From Lachnoclostridium sp. (GTDB lineage Bacteria > Bacillota > Clostridia > Lachnospirales > Lachnospiraceae), in the NCBI GenBank assembly GCA_021770065.1, contig JAETRR010000029.1:1-56546 (forward strand): a stretch of 56,546 nucleotides of DNA, in the 5' to 3' direction. Below, one piece after another: positions 34,468 through 44,532 of this stretch; the first letter of the stretch is position 1, and every line of letters starts with the position of its first letter. The position numbers and the translations under genes are program-made. The notes beneath the pieces were generated by a model. It did no database searches and had not been told where the DNA came from. It saw only the letters and a program-made list of their open reading frames with translations.

Positions 34468-34568
34468 GCTGCTGACGGGAATCGGACCCACTAGCAAACT
34501 CCAATTTTCCTTGAAAAATCAACCTTTTTCAGTTTTTTCTTTGATTACTTTTGATTACTTGGTAATCA
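34468..34568. other. candidate element-chromosome junction (att region)
   Basis: A tRNA T-arm-like stretch, GACGGGAATCGGACCCAC (34473-34490), is read on the minus strand as a weak T-stem and loop. Next to the integrase stop lies the perfect palindrome TGATTAC/GTAATCA (34552-34568), preceded by a direct repeat of TTGATTACTT. Integrase-proximal positions of this kind often hold the crossover site. The true att core cannot be fixed without the other end. Confidence 0.4.
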
Positions 34569-35858
34569 AGCTCTCTTAAACTCTGGTATAGAACTTATAA
34601 TATGACTTTTCTGCTCGATATCTTTGCGATTTCTGTGATAATGGGTTTCCGTGCAATTAATATCTGTATGTCCCATCTGTTCCATAATCAACCTGTTATC
34701 CACATTATAATCAAGTAATATCGTTCCATAAGTCTTACGAATTTTATGGGGAGACTTTCTATATATGCCTAGTTTTTTGCAATTTTGCTCTTGCCTTCTC
34801 CTTATACAGTTCGTAGTCATTCGTTTTCCATTCCTATCTGTAAACACATATTCCCCAAATGGATTTAAAGTTTTTATTTTGGAACATAACCACATATAAT
34901 CTTTAGGCAGCACTACTGTTCTAACTCCAGCTTCGCTTTTCGGAAATTCTTTCACTGAATAAACATATTTCCCATCTTCTCCTAAAAACCGTGTTTCCGT
35001 CCTTCTTATCTTAATTGTATTTCCATCAAACGCATCATGTTTTAATGCTACAAGTTCTCCAACACGGATGCCTGTTGCAAACATAAGAAGGATACCTATA
35101 TTTTTGGCATCAAGATTCTTTTCCAGATACTTAACCATTATCGACATTTCTTTTTCGTTAAATACTTCTTCGTAATCCTCTTTTATAGTCTTTCTGAAAT
35201 CCGCATCCGATGTATCTAAATCTTGAAATATTTCTTCTACATTAAATGCAACCAATTTCCGCTTCTTCGCCCGTTTCAAAAATCCTCTGGTAATAGTTTT
35301 AAGATTAGAAAAAGCTTTTGATGTAAGGTTATGTAATGGAATCTGTTCTTCTAAAAACCCACCAAAATCCTCTGCACTAACAAATTTTATTCTCTGCTTA
35401 CCAAACTCTTTATAATGGCGATTGAAAATCTGCAAGTTTCTTAAATGTGTTGCATTGGAAATCTTTTTCAGTTCAAGTCTCCTATTATTCCATTCTTCAA
35501 AAACCTCATTAATTGTCGGATTTTCTACTTGAACTTTCCAATATTCTATGACATCATCTTCAATAGCCTTTTTTGTTATTCTTTTCTTTAATACCCTTCC
35601 TTTCTTTTCATGTGGTAAATATGTATACCATTTTCCGTCTCTCCCTTCCCATATCTTATATGGATGCTTTTCTAATAATTCTTTCTTTCTCATAGCTTCC
35701 ATACTATTCTGTACATCGCTTAAATTTATAATACCATTGTTTATAATGAACCGCAATATTTCATTGTTTTGAAAACATTGCAGATTATTTAATTCTGTAA
35801 CACTTTCTATAATTCTGTCACCTCTATAAAACAATTTATCATAAAAAGGCACCGCCAT
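34566..35858 (-). CDS. tyrosine site-specific integrase
   Basis: 430 aa. N-terminal arm-binding region with KIWEGRDGKWYTYLPHE (about 65-85), core-binding SAM-like domain (about 110-200), catalytic domain: Arg in TGIRVGELVAL (near 264), HKIRKTYGT (His and Arg, near 371), MGHTDINCTETHYHR (His near 397, nucleophile Tyr near 406). All catalytic residues are present, so it should be functional. It is the last gene of the element at the junction with the SEC-C region. ATG 35858 has a poor ribosome site, but the N-terminal sequence fits the family. Confidence 0.93.
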   Translation of the reverse strand: MAVPFYDKLFYRGDRIIESVTELNNLQCFQNNEILRFIINNGIINLSDVQNSMEAMRKKELLEKHPYKIWEGRDGKWYTYLPHEKKGRVLKKRITKKAIEDDVIEYWKVQVENPTINEVFEEWNNRRLELKKISNATHLRNLQIFNRHYKEFGKQRIKFVSAEDFGGFLEEQIPLHNLTSKAFSNLKTITRGFLKRAKKRKLVAFNVEEIFQDLDTSDADFRKTIKEDYEEVFNEKEMSIMVKYLEKNLDAKNIGILLMFATGIRVGELVALKHDAFDGNTIKIRRTETRFLGEDGKYVYSVKEFPKSEAGVRTVVLPKDYMWLCSKIKTLNPFGEYVFTDRNGKRMTTNCIRRRQEQNCKKLGIYRKSPHKIRKTYGTILLDYNVDNRLIMEQMGHTDINCTETHYHRNRKDIEQKSHIISSIPEFKRA

Positions 35859-36009
35859 AGTAAAATCAGCAGTACCTTATATTCATATCAATATTCAATT
35901 TTTAATCATCATTCAGTCTATTATTATGGGATATGAGCCGACTTTTAGTAGAATCATATCCTCATTTTTGCTTTGTTATCAGTTACTTGAATCAAAATCG
36001 GGTGGAGCT

Positions 36010-36270
36010 TTACTTTCCTGCTACACCGCAAATATGAATCCCCTTCAAATCCCCCATCGGCTCTTTCACCCAGACATATTGTCCAATCCTTAATTCAATC
36101 CCAGGTATGCAGCACTTTACAGTCCTTTCGCTTCCTGCGCGGTCTAAAATCACATAGCCCTTTGGTGTGATATGTTTTATAACGGATTGGTATGTACGGT
36201 CACAATTTATTGTCTTTCTATCAACAGCATATTTGATTGTCTTAAGAATTTCATCTGCTATGTTCATCAT
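36010..36270 (-). CDS. small phage-type protein of unknown function
   Basis: 86 aa. The C-terminal half (GYVILDRAGSERTVKCCIPG and GQYVWVKEPMGDLKG) looks like a small beta-barrel (SH3/OB-like), which is common in phage tail or baseplate accessories. It follows the 76-aa gene. Not recognised further. Confidence 0.6.
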   Translation of the reverse strand: MMNIADEILKTIKYAVDRKTINCDRTYQSVIKHITPKGYVILDRAGSERTVKCCIPGIELRIGQYVWVKEPMGDLKGIHICGVAGK

Positions 36271-36302
36271 TTTATTATTATACTCCTTAAAGCTTTTATA
36301 AT

Positions 36303-36533
36303 TTATTCCGCATAAAATATATCATATAAAACGTCCGCAATAACACGGCTGCATTCTTTCTTTATTTCTATACCATATATAATTATAACTTCGCCAATCA
36401 TGCCGCCTAAATTATCGGCGTTTTTAACACATTCAGATACTTTTTTAGATATATTTTCTGCATTTATTTTTGATACTTTTATCATGGTATCATTCACTAA
36501 ATCTTCTAATTGTTCTTTCGTTAATTTCTTCAT
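36303..36533 (-). CDS. small helical protein of unknown function
   Basis: 76 aa, predicted mostly helical (KKLTKEQLEDLVNDTMIKVS), no motif. CAGGAG precedes the ATG. It lies after the tape-measure terminator and 32 bp before the 86-aa gene. Confidence 0.6.
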   Translation of the reverse strand: MKKLTKEQLEDLVNDTMIKVSKINAENISKKVSECVKNADNLGGMIGEVIIIYGIEIKKECSRVIADVLYDIFYAE

Positions 36534-36553
36534 GCTATCTTGTCTCCTGTTAT

Positions 36554-36592
36554 AAAACCCGGAACTTAGTTATTATGTAACCAAACTCCGGG
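36554..36592 (-). terminator. intrinsic terminator of the tape-measure gene
   Basis: CCCGGA and TCCGGG (36558-36563, 36587-36592) enclose an A/T-rich loop; TTTTAT follows on the minus strand. It lies 14 bp after the tape-measure stop. Confidence 0.7.
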
Positions 36593-36605
36593 TGTATTTT
36601 TAAAA

Positions 36606-39600
36606 TTAATCAAATACCTGATATTTCTTAATTCTTAATGTCTGTAAATCTCTCATTAATCTTTCAGCAGCAGTTGAATTTGTCACATTTGGCATTGTAA
36701 TATGGAATTCATTGTTAATGTTAGGCTGGACATTCTTATTATTAGTAATAACATTCCCGGCATTCAGCTGGTTAATAAATTTATCTACCTCTTTATTGTG
36801 CTCACGCATAATGCTGTCTGTAACAGGTTTGGTAACTGCTTCTATGCCTCCCATTTTCATCATATAGGCTTCAAATTTCTTCTGTGCCTGTATAATCGGA
36901 TGATTGTCCGGAAGAGGAGTGAGCACATCGCCGTTTGGTCTTACAATTACATCATTCTCAAACTTTACTGCGCCATGTTCATTGATCTTGCCTCTCATAT
37001 AAGGCTTACCGTTCAAAATCTGCTTCGTCTGTTCTTCATTGAAGATAATCGTACCCTTTGGCAAATCGCTCATTATGGGCTTATTGGTAATCTCTGTTGT
37101 CCCGTCCGGATAAAGCGTTAATTCTATCTGTCCGTTTTCAGAACGCAGTGCATTTTTCTCTGCTTCCGGCAGTCCACGATAACCCGTCCCGGTTGCAAAT
37201 GCATTTCCTACGGTTCCCTTTTCGTGACGGGGCCCTGTACTGATACCTCCTCCGACGCTCGGGATTCCGATACTGTTGATTTCATTCAGCGCACTTATCA
37301 TAGCCCGTAATGCGCCTACACATGCCTGGATAGAGGATTCTAGTTTGTTGAATAGCTGTTCTTCCTGCGGCAGTACCTCATTGGCCGTATTAAACTCTGC
37401 CATAAGTGCGTTTATAAGGCTTTCATCACCTTCTGCACCTGCTTCAAGCCCGACAGCTTCCGCAACGGCATTTACGGCCTTCTTTAGTATTCCGAATTTG
37501 CCGGTTACAGTGTTTCCGTCATCACTGGATTCATCACCGCTTCCTACTGTTTCATCTGCGGTCTGTAACAGCTTGTCAAGGGAGCCTGTCACAGAATCGG
37601 ATGCACCCCCGGAACCGCTGCCTTTACTGCCTCCTGTACCAGATGCTCTGGAATTACTGTTTCCTTTAGAGCCTGTTCCTTCAGAACCTCCGCCTGCAAT
37701 AGCAGCAGATACTTCGTCAACAGCAGTTTTCAGATTATGGAACTGGCCTATGATGCCGCCTTCTTCACCGCCGAGGGATATTTCATTGATGGAATTTAAA
37801 GCGTTTACCAGTCCTCCCACAGTACCTTCCTCGCTGATTCCAAGAGCCGTAGAAACTCCCAGAATTGCTTCGCCGAGGCTGTTGAATAAACCTATAAGGT
37901 TATCAAACCTGTCACTGTCAGACATGGAATCCAGGGCATTGTTTACGGTGTCTGCATTCTGCGAGATACTGGAAGCAGTATTACTCATATCATCTGCCAG
38001 GTTATTAAGGCCTGCGGATGTGCTTTCTGTTGCATGCGTTACTGCATCGGAAATACCAGTTACGCTGTCATTTAAAAGACCGCTGTCCCTGCTTACCTGC
38101 ATTACGGCATCTGCAACACTTCCAGTCATACGGTTGATATTTTCCTGTGTGCCGTCCACAGAGGCAGATATGCCGTTTACTACATCGCCTGTATTGGAGC
38201 CTAAATTTGTAACATCTTCATTAGCCTTTTCAAGTGTCTGTTTTAATTCTCCTGTTTTATCAGCTATGGGACTTACAAATCCAAGAATCTTTTCCGAATA
38301 ATTCGCTGTGTTATTAACTCTTTCTTCAACGCCTGCAAGTGCGTCCTGGAATAACCGGAGGTATTCATCTTCTGAATTTTTCAGTGTGTTCAGACTGTTT
38401 GTAAAATCGTCTGTTACCAGACGTGTCTCTTTCAGCTTTTCAAGTTCAGCTGCAAAATTAGCGACATCATCTTTCAGCTGTGCATAGTGTGTGTTTTCGG
38501 GGTTCTTTTCCAGAAGTGTATTTAAATTCTCTAATCCTGCTTTGGCATTTGCCAGTACTTCTTCATCCTGGTTTGTCCAGATATAGTAAGACAATGTTTT
38601 TCCGGTATCAAGGGTGTTTCGAAGTTTATTTATTGCGCCTCCGGCACTGCCTGCTGCATTACCTGCTGCTTTACTGACTTCTTCGGCATTCTTACTTAAT
38701 TCTTTGATAGATTTCTCTACCTGCTTAATCAGATTATCATAATATTTGTTGGATTCCTCTATCATGTCCCTGATTAAGTCTTTCTGTTCCTCCAGGGCGT
38801 CGATTTCATCATGGATTAGATCCTTCTTCTTTTCCAGGTTTGCAATCTCAGCATCTTCCTGTAATTCAGCAATCTTTTCACGGGTATCGCGGATTCCGGA
38901 GGTGTCGGGAACGTATATAATTCCCTTTCCTTCTGTATATAACAGCTTAGGTCTTTGATTCTGCATCCGCTCCAAATCATACTGGAGTTTTTGCTGTTCA
39001 ATATCACGTTTTCTTTCTTCACGTGCTTCCTTGATTTTATCTATCTCATCATCAAGGAGATCAATTTCTTTTTCCTTTCCTTTGATTACGTCATCAATGC
39101 CGTCGATCTGTTCCTCTAATGCTTCACTGGCAGCTTCTTTCTGTTCCTGTAATGCCTCCTTTTCAGCTTCCAGGGCTTCCTTCTGGGCTTCAATGGCTTC
39201 TTTCTGGGCGTTTAAGGCATCGTTGGTGTCTTTTGCCGCTTTGCCTGCGCCTTTCTGGGCGTTGGAAAATCCGTTTACGGCATTATTTAAACCCCCGAAA
39301 GAGCTTGTGGTTTTTTGGGCAGTATTCTGGATTAGAGCCAGTTTGGCATTAAGGTTTGCCATAACCTTTTCAGTGGCAGCACTGTCTACACCATTCGCAC
39401 TTTCAATGGCTGCTGATAATGCCTGAGCCTGTGCAGCTGTCATAGCCGCATTTGCGACATTTCCGTACTGGCCTGCTAATAAAGCAAGGCTTTTCATTAA
39501 TTCCGCATTCCCGGTAATATAATCAACTGTAGAAGCAGCAGCTTCGCCGTTTGCTATCGCCTGTAATTCTGTCATGGCCTGTGAAACAGCAGTAGCTTCA

Positions 39601-42600
39601 GCTTCAGCTAATTTTGCCTGTACCAGCTGCTGATATGTGGCACTGTTTAACTGCAACTGTCCATTTTCATCAATCAGACACGCAAGGTATTCTGAATCAA
39701 GAGAGATTAATGCCTGTAAGGTATCCATAGACACATAACCGTACTGGTTATATTCTTCTTGTGCTGCCTGGATAGCTTTATAAGATGATTGGATAGAATC
39801 TATCTGTTCATTTAAAGCATCCCATCCAGCGAATGCATTTGATACGTTTTCGGTGCTGGATACGATTTCACTCTGCACATAACCTAATCGGGTAAGTGCA
39901 TCAATTAGTTCTTCTGTTTCCAGACCATATTCATCCGCATAATTTATCAGTTCTGCAACGGCATTTTTAACTTCATCACTTTGACTTGTGATATTTGCCA
40001 ATTGTGCCGCTACACCTTGGAAACGGTTAGCACCGCCCAGAGAATCAGCTATGCCTTGAATATCAAGATTATCCAATCCTTTTAGTTTATTGGCTAACTC
40101 TTGAATTGCCGTATCATTCTTGATGGCATTATCAAAATCTATAAGTCTGGTATCCGCCTGATTGAATACATCTTCTATAACAGAAGCATATTTCTGCCAT
40201 TTTACGTTCCAGGAGCCGTCATCATTCTGCATTTCTGCTTTAAGGGCATTTAGATTTTCTCTGGCTTTTTGTACATCCTCATCATTGAATGGATCTTCGC
40301 TGTTTAATACTGCTTCGTTATATTCCTGCACAGCCTTAGCTGCTTCATTCATCCGGGAGGTTAAACTGTCATCCTTGGCAATTTCAGCCATGAGGGATTC
40401 CTGGTAAATATCCCCCCAGTCATCAAGCACGCTTTTTGCATCATTTACCGAAACAGAAGAGATGTCCAGTATATCATCAAACAGATGCTCGTTTTCTAAT
40501 TCTTCCGCTTTTTCTCTTACCGCATTTTCAAATTCATTGATAGTGTCGTATGCTGATTGTGCATCGGTATTGAGATGGACAGAGAATTGGTTGTATGTGC
40601 CGTCTCCCAGTTCATCCAATAGTGAAACTCCTTGATCCTTGAACTGCTCGGCAATCTCTTTTAATGCTTCGCCCTCTTTCGTGAAAGCAGATAAACCGAC
40701 AGGGCTGAGGTTGTAATGACGCTCCTTTGTCATTTCTTTTTCGGCCTGTTTGATTCCTTTACGGTTCTCGTTCAAGAATGTCTGCGCCGTTTCTTTATTG
40801 AGTGCTTTGATTGCTTCAGTTTGATCTTTATAAGCGTCTGTTACCAGATTAATTTTACCGTATTCCTCGCCGAATTTATCATTGAGTTCTGTCTGGAGGT
40901 CAAGAAGCTGTTGCTTGATATTATAAGTTTCTTCCTCATTGCCTTTAGCTTCTAAGAGTGCTTGATGGAGTTCTTGATAGCGTTTTGTGTAATCGTCTAT
41001 GGATGAAGTTGATTCCTTATAGGCGTTTGTGGCTTCTTGGGTTGCTTGGCGGAGTTCTTCTTCTCTCTGGATTAAATAGGTTATTCCCTGTACCGCTGCT
41101 TGAATAGCTATACCAATTCCCATACTGATAGCCGAATTGAGCAAGATTGTCTTAAGACGGAGTGCATCTGTACTTACTCCTGCTGCATTGAGGTGGGCTT
41201 TGTATCCAGATAATGAAGCTGGGGCATCTTTGGACGTTGTACTAAGGTAATCCTTTAGCTGTGCATTATTTTGAACCACTGCATAATTAAATGCCTCTAA
41301 ATCATTTTTCCCATTTTTTAATTTATTGTTCCAAATTGTAATCGCATCTTCTGCTTCTTTAAAATGCTTTTTCTGTTCCTTAATCGCTGAAAAGTCTATT
41401 CCTAGTAAATTCCCTTGTATGTCAAATTTCCCTGTATCTTTATTTACAAGCTGGGTAATTCCGTAATCCTTATTCATTGCAACCAATGAAGAATTTACAG
41501 CAGTCAGTACTACAGGAACCTCTCCAACAATATCAACCAATGATTCTGCACCTTGAATCAATCTGTCAAAGAATGAAATGCCACCCAATACAATTTCTTT
41601 ATTAGTAAGTGTATTAATGAAGGAATCCCAACTATTCTGTAAAGAATTTAAGCGTCCTTCCCAGGAATCCGCGGTCTTATTTGCTTCTTCAAGTGCCGAT
41701 CCCGTACCTTGGGAAAACTCTCCAAGCATCTTTTCATACAAATCCCACCGGCTTAATAGGCTGCTCAACGCATTTGCATGGTATTTTCCTCCCAAATCAC
41801 TGATCAGTCCTTGTTTTTCTGCACTGTTATCTGGTAAAGAGTTATAGACTTCTGCTAATTCTTTCAACACTTCTATTGGATTACGAAGTGTAGCAATACC
41901 ATCTTTCATATATTCCAGTTCCACACCCAAAGAATGACATCTAGCCTCAACTTTTTTAAGCTGTTCTTCATCAATAACTTCCCCATCAAATTCACCGCTT
42001 ACCTGTTGCAAATTTAATACAATGCTCCTAAATGCACGGCCAATTTCAGAACCGCCTCTCTTGGTAACTGCGAGCATGGTAGCTTCTGCTGCTGTTAATT
42101 CATCAATTGCAACTCCTGCATTCGCGGCGAACGAAGCAGATACACGGGTAGCATCGGCGATATCTGTAAGTGTAGCACTATTCTTATTTGAAATATAGTT
42201 TGCTCCATCAAGAGCCGCATTCAATTTCTCTATACTTCCACCATATTTATATGCTGCATCTGTTGCTAATAAATAATTATTGGCACTTTCAGCAGTCATA
42301 TCACCAGCGGATTGTGCAAGAAGTGATAGTTTACCAAGTTCTTTCGATGTCTCTTCATACCCAGAACGTGCCATTTCCTGTACTGCAATCAGATAGTTTG
42401 ATGACAATTGTCCATATTTACTTGCTGTTTTGAACGCTTCATCGCCAAGTCCTCTTAATTGCTGCTTTGTCATTTCAGAAGTCTTTGAAATTTCAGTCAA
42501 TATCGTATTATTAGATTTTAAAGTTTTTAATGATTTAACAAAGTTATTCACAGCTATGGATGCTACACCAAAAGCACTGGAAATCTTTGATACATGCCCT

Positions 42601-43214
42601 AACATATCTTTAATTTTGTCTGTAGTGCTTTTCGTATTGAATCCTGTCGCAGAAACTTCGGATTTATAGAGTTGGAATGCATCTGTAGCCTCTCTTAAGG
42701 TTTTCTTATCATCAATAGCATTGATAAGTTCTCTAACTCGTTCCGCTTCTTTGAGTAGTACAGAAGATTCACTTATTTTAGTATTCCGATTAAGATATGC
42801 TGTAAGATCATTATTAAGCTTGTTTTTCTTAAACTCAACATTAAATGTAACAGGTGATTTTTCCGCATAAGCCTTGGCATCCGCTATAATTTTTCTTATT
42901 TTAAGTTTTGTTTTATTTTCATCAATATTCAGAGCGTCAATATCTTTAAATGATATACCGTTTAAAGCTTTATCAACTTCTCTTTTCAAATTTTTACTGT
43001 CAATTTTAGCTGTCAGCTTAATATGACTAAGTTGCGACTGTAAAGATTTTATATAAGCATTCAACTCTTTCTTGGTATCACCTTTTGCAAATGTACCAGT
43101 GAGACGCAACATATTTATTACTTTTTCAAGTTGCTTAAGGTCTGCATTAATTTGCTTCTTACTCTTGCTTTGATCTAATGCTCCCAAAAGATCTAAAATG
43201 TAACTATCGTTCAA
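36606..43214 (-). CDS. phage tail tape-measure protein (TP901 type)
   Basis: 2202 aa. N-terminal helical region, PhageMin_Tail/TP901 core at about 240-560 (LRGLGDEAFKTASKYGQLSS, TLTDIADATRVSASFAANAG, GGSEIGRAFRSIVLNLQQ), a hydrophobic segment near 690-715, extended coiled coils (about 1370-1530, EAIEAQKEALEAEKEALQEQ), a Gly/Ser linker near 1840-1880 and a C-terminal region ending IKKYQVFD. The protein sets tail length and contacts the host membrane in siphophages. GAGGAGG lies 8 nt before TTG 43214, which I take as start rather than ATG 43241. No other tail, capsid, portal or terminase gene is seen around it, which is odd. Confidence 0.93.
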   Translation of the reverse strand: MNDSYILDLLGALDQSKSKKQINADLKQLEKVINMLRLTGTFAKGDTKKELNAYIKSLQSQLSHIKLTAKIDSKNLKREVDKALNGISFKDIDALNIDENKTKLKIRKIIADAKAYAEKSPVTFNVEFKKNKLNNDLTAYLNRNTKISESSVLLKEAERVRELINAIDDKKTLREATDAFQLYKSEVSATGFNTKSTTDKIKDMLGHVSKISSAFGVASIAVNNFVKSLKTLKSNNTILTEISKTSEMTKQQLRGLGDEAFKTASKYGQLSSNYLIAVQEMARSGYEETSKELGKLSLLAQSAGDMTAESANNYLLATDAAYKYGGSIEKLNAALDGANYISNKNSATLTDIADATRVSASFAANAGVAIDELTAAEATMLAVTKRGGSEIGRAFRSIVLNLQQVSGEFDGEVIDEEQLKKVEARCHSLGVELEYMKDGIATLRNPIEVLKELAEVYNSLPDNSAEKQGLISDLGGKYHANALSSLLSRWDLYEKMLGEFSQGTGSALEEANKTADSWEGRLNSLQNSWDSFINTLTNKEIVLGGISFFDRLIQGAESLVDIVGEVPVVLTAVNSSLVAMNKDYGITQLVNKDTGKFDIQGNLLGIDFSAIKEQKKHFKEAEDAITIWNNKLKNGKNDLEAFNYAVVQNNAQLKDYLSTTSKDAPASLSGYKAHLNAAGVSTDALRLKTILLNSAISMGIGIAIQAAVQGITYLIQREEELRQATQEATNAYKESTSSIDDYTKRYQELHQALLEAKGNEEETYNIKQQLLDLQTELNDKFGEEYGKINLVTDAYKDQTEAIKALNKETAQTFLNENRKGIKQAEKEMTKERHYNLSPVGLSAFTKEGEALKEIAEQFKDQGVSLLDELGDGTYNQFSVHLNTDAQSAYDTINEFENAVREKAEELENEHLFDDILDISSVSVNDAKSVLDDWGDIYQESLMAEIAKDDSLTSRMNEAAKAVQEYNEAVLNSEDPFNDEDVQKARENLNALKAEMQNDDGSWNVKWQKYASVIEDVFNQADTRLIDFDNAIKNDTAIQELANKLKGLDNLDIQGIADSLGGANRFQGVAAQLANITSQSDEVKNAVAELINYADEYGLETEELIDALTRLGYVQSEIVSSTENVSNAFAGWDALNEQIDSIQSSYKAIQAAQEEYNQYGYVSMDTLQALISLDSEYLACLIDENGQLQLNSATYQQLVQAKLAEAEATAVSQAMTELQAIANGEAAASTVDYITGNAELMKSLALLAGQYGNVANAAMTAAQAQALSAAIESANGVDSAATEKVMANLNAKLALIQNTAQKTTSSFGGLNNAVNGFSNAQKGAGKAAKDTNDALNAQKEAIEAQKEALEAEKEALQEQKEAASEALEEQIDGIDDVIKGKEKEIDLLDDEIDKIKEAREERKRDIEQQKLQYDLERMQNQRPKLLYTEGKGIIYVPDTSGIRDTREKIAELQEDAEIANLEKKKDLIHDEIDALEEQKDLIRDMIEESNKYYDNLIKQVEKSIKELSKNAEEVSKAAGNAAGSAGGAINKLRNTLDTGKTLSYYIWTNQDEEVLANAKAGLENLNTLLEKNPENTHYAQLKDDVANFAAELEKLKETRLVTDDFTNSLNTLKNSEDEYLRLFQDALAGVEERVNNTANYSEKILGFVSPIADKTGELKQTLEKANEDVTNLGSNTGDVVNGISASVDGTQENINRMTGSVADAVMQVSRDSGLLNDSVTGISDAVTHATESTSAGLNNLADDMSNTASSISQNADTVNNALDSMSDSDRFDNLIGLFNSLGEAILGVSTALGISEEGTVGGLVNALNSINEISLGGEEGGIIGQFHNLKTAVDEVSAAIAGGGSEGTGSKGNSNSRASGTGGSKGSGSGGASDSVTGSLDKLLQTADETVGSGDESSDDGNTVTGKFGILKKAVNAVAEAVGLEAGAEGDESLINALMAEFNTANEVLPQEEQLFNKLESSIQACVGALRAMISALNEINSIGIPSVGGGISTGPRHEKGTVGNAFATGTGYRGLPEAEKNALRSENGQIELTLYPDGTTEITNKPIMSDLPKGTIIFNEEQTKQILNGKPYMRGKINEHGAVKFENDVIVRPNGDVLTPLPDNHPIIQAQKKFEAYMMKMGGIEAVTKPVTDSIMREHNKEVDKFINQLNAGNVITNNKNVQPNINNEFHITMPNVTNSTAAERLMRDLQTLRIKKYQVFD

Positions 43215-43246
43215 ATATATTTTCCTCCTCGTTTTGAACATAATAA

Positions 43247-43275
43247 AAGAGAGACTACAAAAAATAATCTCTCTT
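43247..43275 (-). terminator. intrinsic terminator after the zinc-ribbon gene
   Basis: AAGAGAGA (43247-43254) pairs with TCTCTCTT (43268-43275); on the minus strand TTTTATT follows. It stands about 33 bp before the tape-measure start, so that gene depends on read-through or a promoter inside this short gap. Confidence 0.7.
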
Positions 43276-43302
43276 ATAAATCAATATTCAGTTTTAATAT
43301 TA

Positions 43303-43740
43303 TCAAAATTTTTTCTTACACCTAATGCACATTCTATCAAATTTATTAGTTGCGAAGCCTGTCAAGAGGCTAAATTTTCTTGGAACCAATTGTATCTCTG
43401 CGCTTCTACACCGGGGGCAACGTACTTTTTCTGGTGAATTATCATTTACAAGTGGATTATTGGGTAAAACTTCTTTTAGCTGTCTCTTTGCATCCTCTAT
43501 GTCTACAGCATCAAATGTATATAGTGGTGTAAAATCATCATATAATGTATCATCTAATCCTCCGCCACCTTCTTTATAATAATACCATTTAGTTTTTTCT
43601 TTTTGAGATTCAACAGAACTTTCCTCATCCCCTAATAATGATGCGCTACAGACTGGGCATACATTAGGATTTTCTCTATTTGCTAATATGTTTTCATCAA
43701 ATGTACTTTTACATTTCTGGCAAAGAATTGTTCTCCCCAT
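43303..43740 (-). CDS. double zinc-ribbon protein
   Basis: 145 aa with two Cys4 knuckle pairs: an N-terminal ribbon (CQKC...CPVC, about residues 7-31) and a C-terminal ribbon (CPRC...CIRC, about 107-141). Between them are a Glu/Ser/Lys segment and WYYYKEGGGGLDDTLYDDF. Function unknown. GGGGG 8 nt before ATG 43740 fixes the start; the frame can extend to GTG 43755. A weak promoter (TTGAAA-17-TATGAC) can be read upstream on the minus strand near 43770-43800. Confidence 0.7.
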   Translation of the reverse strand: MGRTILCQKCKSTFDENILANRENPNVCPVCSASLLGDEESSVESQKEKTKWYYYKEGGGGLDDTLYDDFTPLYTFDAVDIEDAKRQLKEVLPNNPLVNDNSPEKVRCPRCRSAEIQLVPRKFSLLTGFATNKFDRMCIRCKKKF

Positions 43741-43980
43741 AATCGAATCCCCCACCCAATCTAACTTTGATTACGTCATACCATAATATCAACCTCTTTT
43801 CAATATTTTTTCGAACATACTTTCTTTTATTTTTGAGCAGATTCCACAGTTCCGCTCATTCTATACTCAATATTCAATTGTCTCAATTTGATTTTTGCAG
43901 CCTGGAATATTAGGCTGTTTTGAATTTAAGATTATAAGATTTTCTTTGAATTTCAAAGATTTGCTGAGTTTATAGGTTGC

Positions 43981-44157
43981 TTAATTGTTTAAAAGATACG
44001 CTTCTAACTTCTCAAATAGATGAGGATACAGATCAAACTTCCCTTTTTTAAATTTTGTAAGTATACTTCCGTCAATTCCTATAACTTTAGAAATATAGGT
44101 CTGCTTTTCTCTTATAAGACGCTGCTTATACATTTCTCTTAACTCTTCCTGTGTCAT
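43981..44157 (-). CDS. small HTH (Cro/CI-like) protein
   Basis: A 58-aa protein: MTQEELREMYKQRL start, then IREKQTYISKVIGIDGSILT and KFKKGKFDLYPHLFEKLEAYL. The KVIGIDGSILTKFKKGK part matches the recognition-helix pattern of XRE-type repressors, minus the first helices. AAAGGA lies 8 nt before the ATG. It sits between the hairpin-rich segment and the zinc-ribbon gene, and may regulate either side. Confidence 0.75.
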   Translation of the reverse strand: MTQEELREMYKQRLIREKQTYISKVIGIDGSILTKFKKGKFDLYPHLFEKLEAYLLNN

Positions 44158-44224
44158 TTTTTTATTCCTTTCTTTTGGATATTACTGTTATTTTGGATAA
44201 ATAAAATATTCACTTTTCATACAT

Positions 44225-44532
44225 TACCGCATGATGCTTGTGGAGCACCATGCGGCTGTATTTTCAGTAACAGGCTGTGGATTCCTGTCACTGGACGACC
44301 TGCATATGTAGTGTATGCAGGATTTTATGTTGTTATTGTGATACATCCAGATTGTGGAAGCTCTGGACGAATGCCGGTATAAGTTTTGAGGCTCACACCG
44401 GCTAGAAAACTGAATAATTGGAGAAATGATATATTTGGAAGAATCTATGTCAACTGCATAATGCAGTTATGAGCACAGCATTGGCAGCTTTCTATGAACT
44501 GGATTTTCCACAATACCAGATACCGCCAATGC
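44225..44532. ncRNA. hairpin-rich noncoding segment, candidate structured RNA
   Basis: The whole 44158-44664 gap has no credible gene, but seven stems follow one another: CCGCATG/CATGCGG (44227-44255), CAGTAACAGG/CCTGTCACTG (44265-44293), CCTGCATA/TATGCAGG (44299-44321), TCCAGA/TCTGGA (44346-44367), GCCGGT/ACCGGC (44373-44402), AACTGCAT/ATGCAGTT (44452-44468) and GCATTGGC/GCCAATGC (44478-44532). CTGGACGA occurs twice (44291, 44363). The strand is unknown, and an origin or regulatory array is an alternative to an RNA. Confidence 0.5.

Noticed and set aside
43800..43830. A third LexA box upstream of the zinc-ribbon gene
   Set aside because: Only one half-site (CGAAC) is good; the other deviates at two or more positions.
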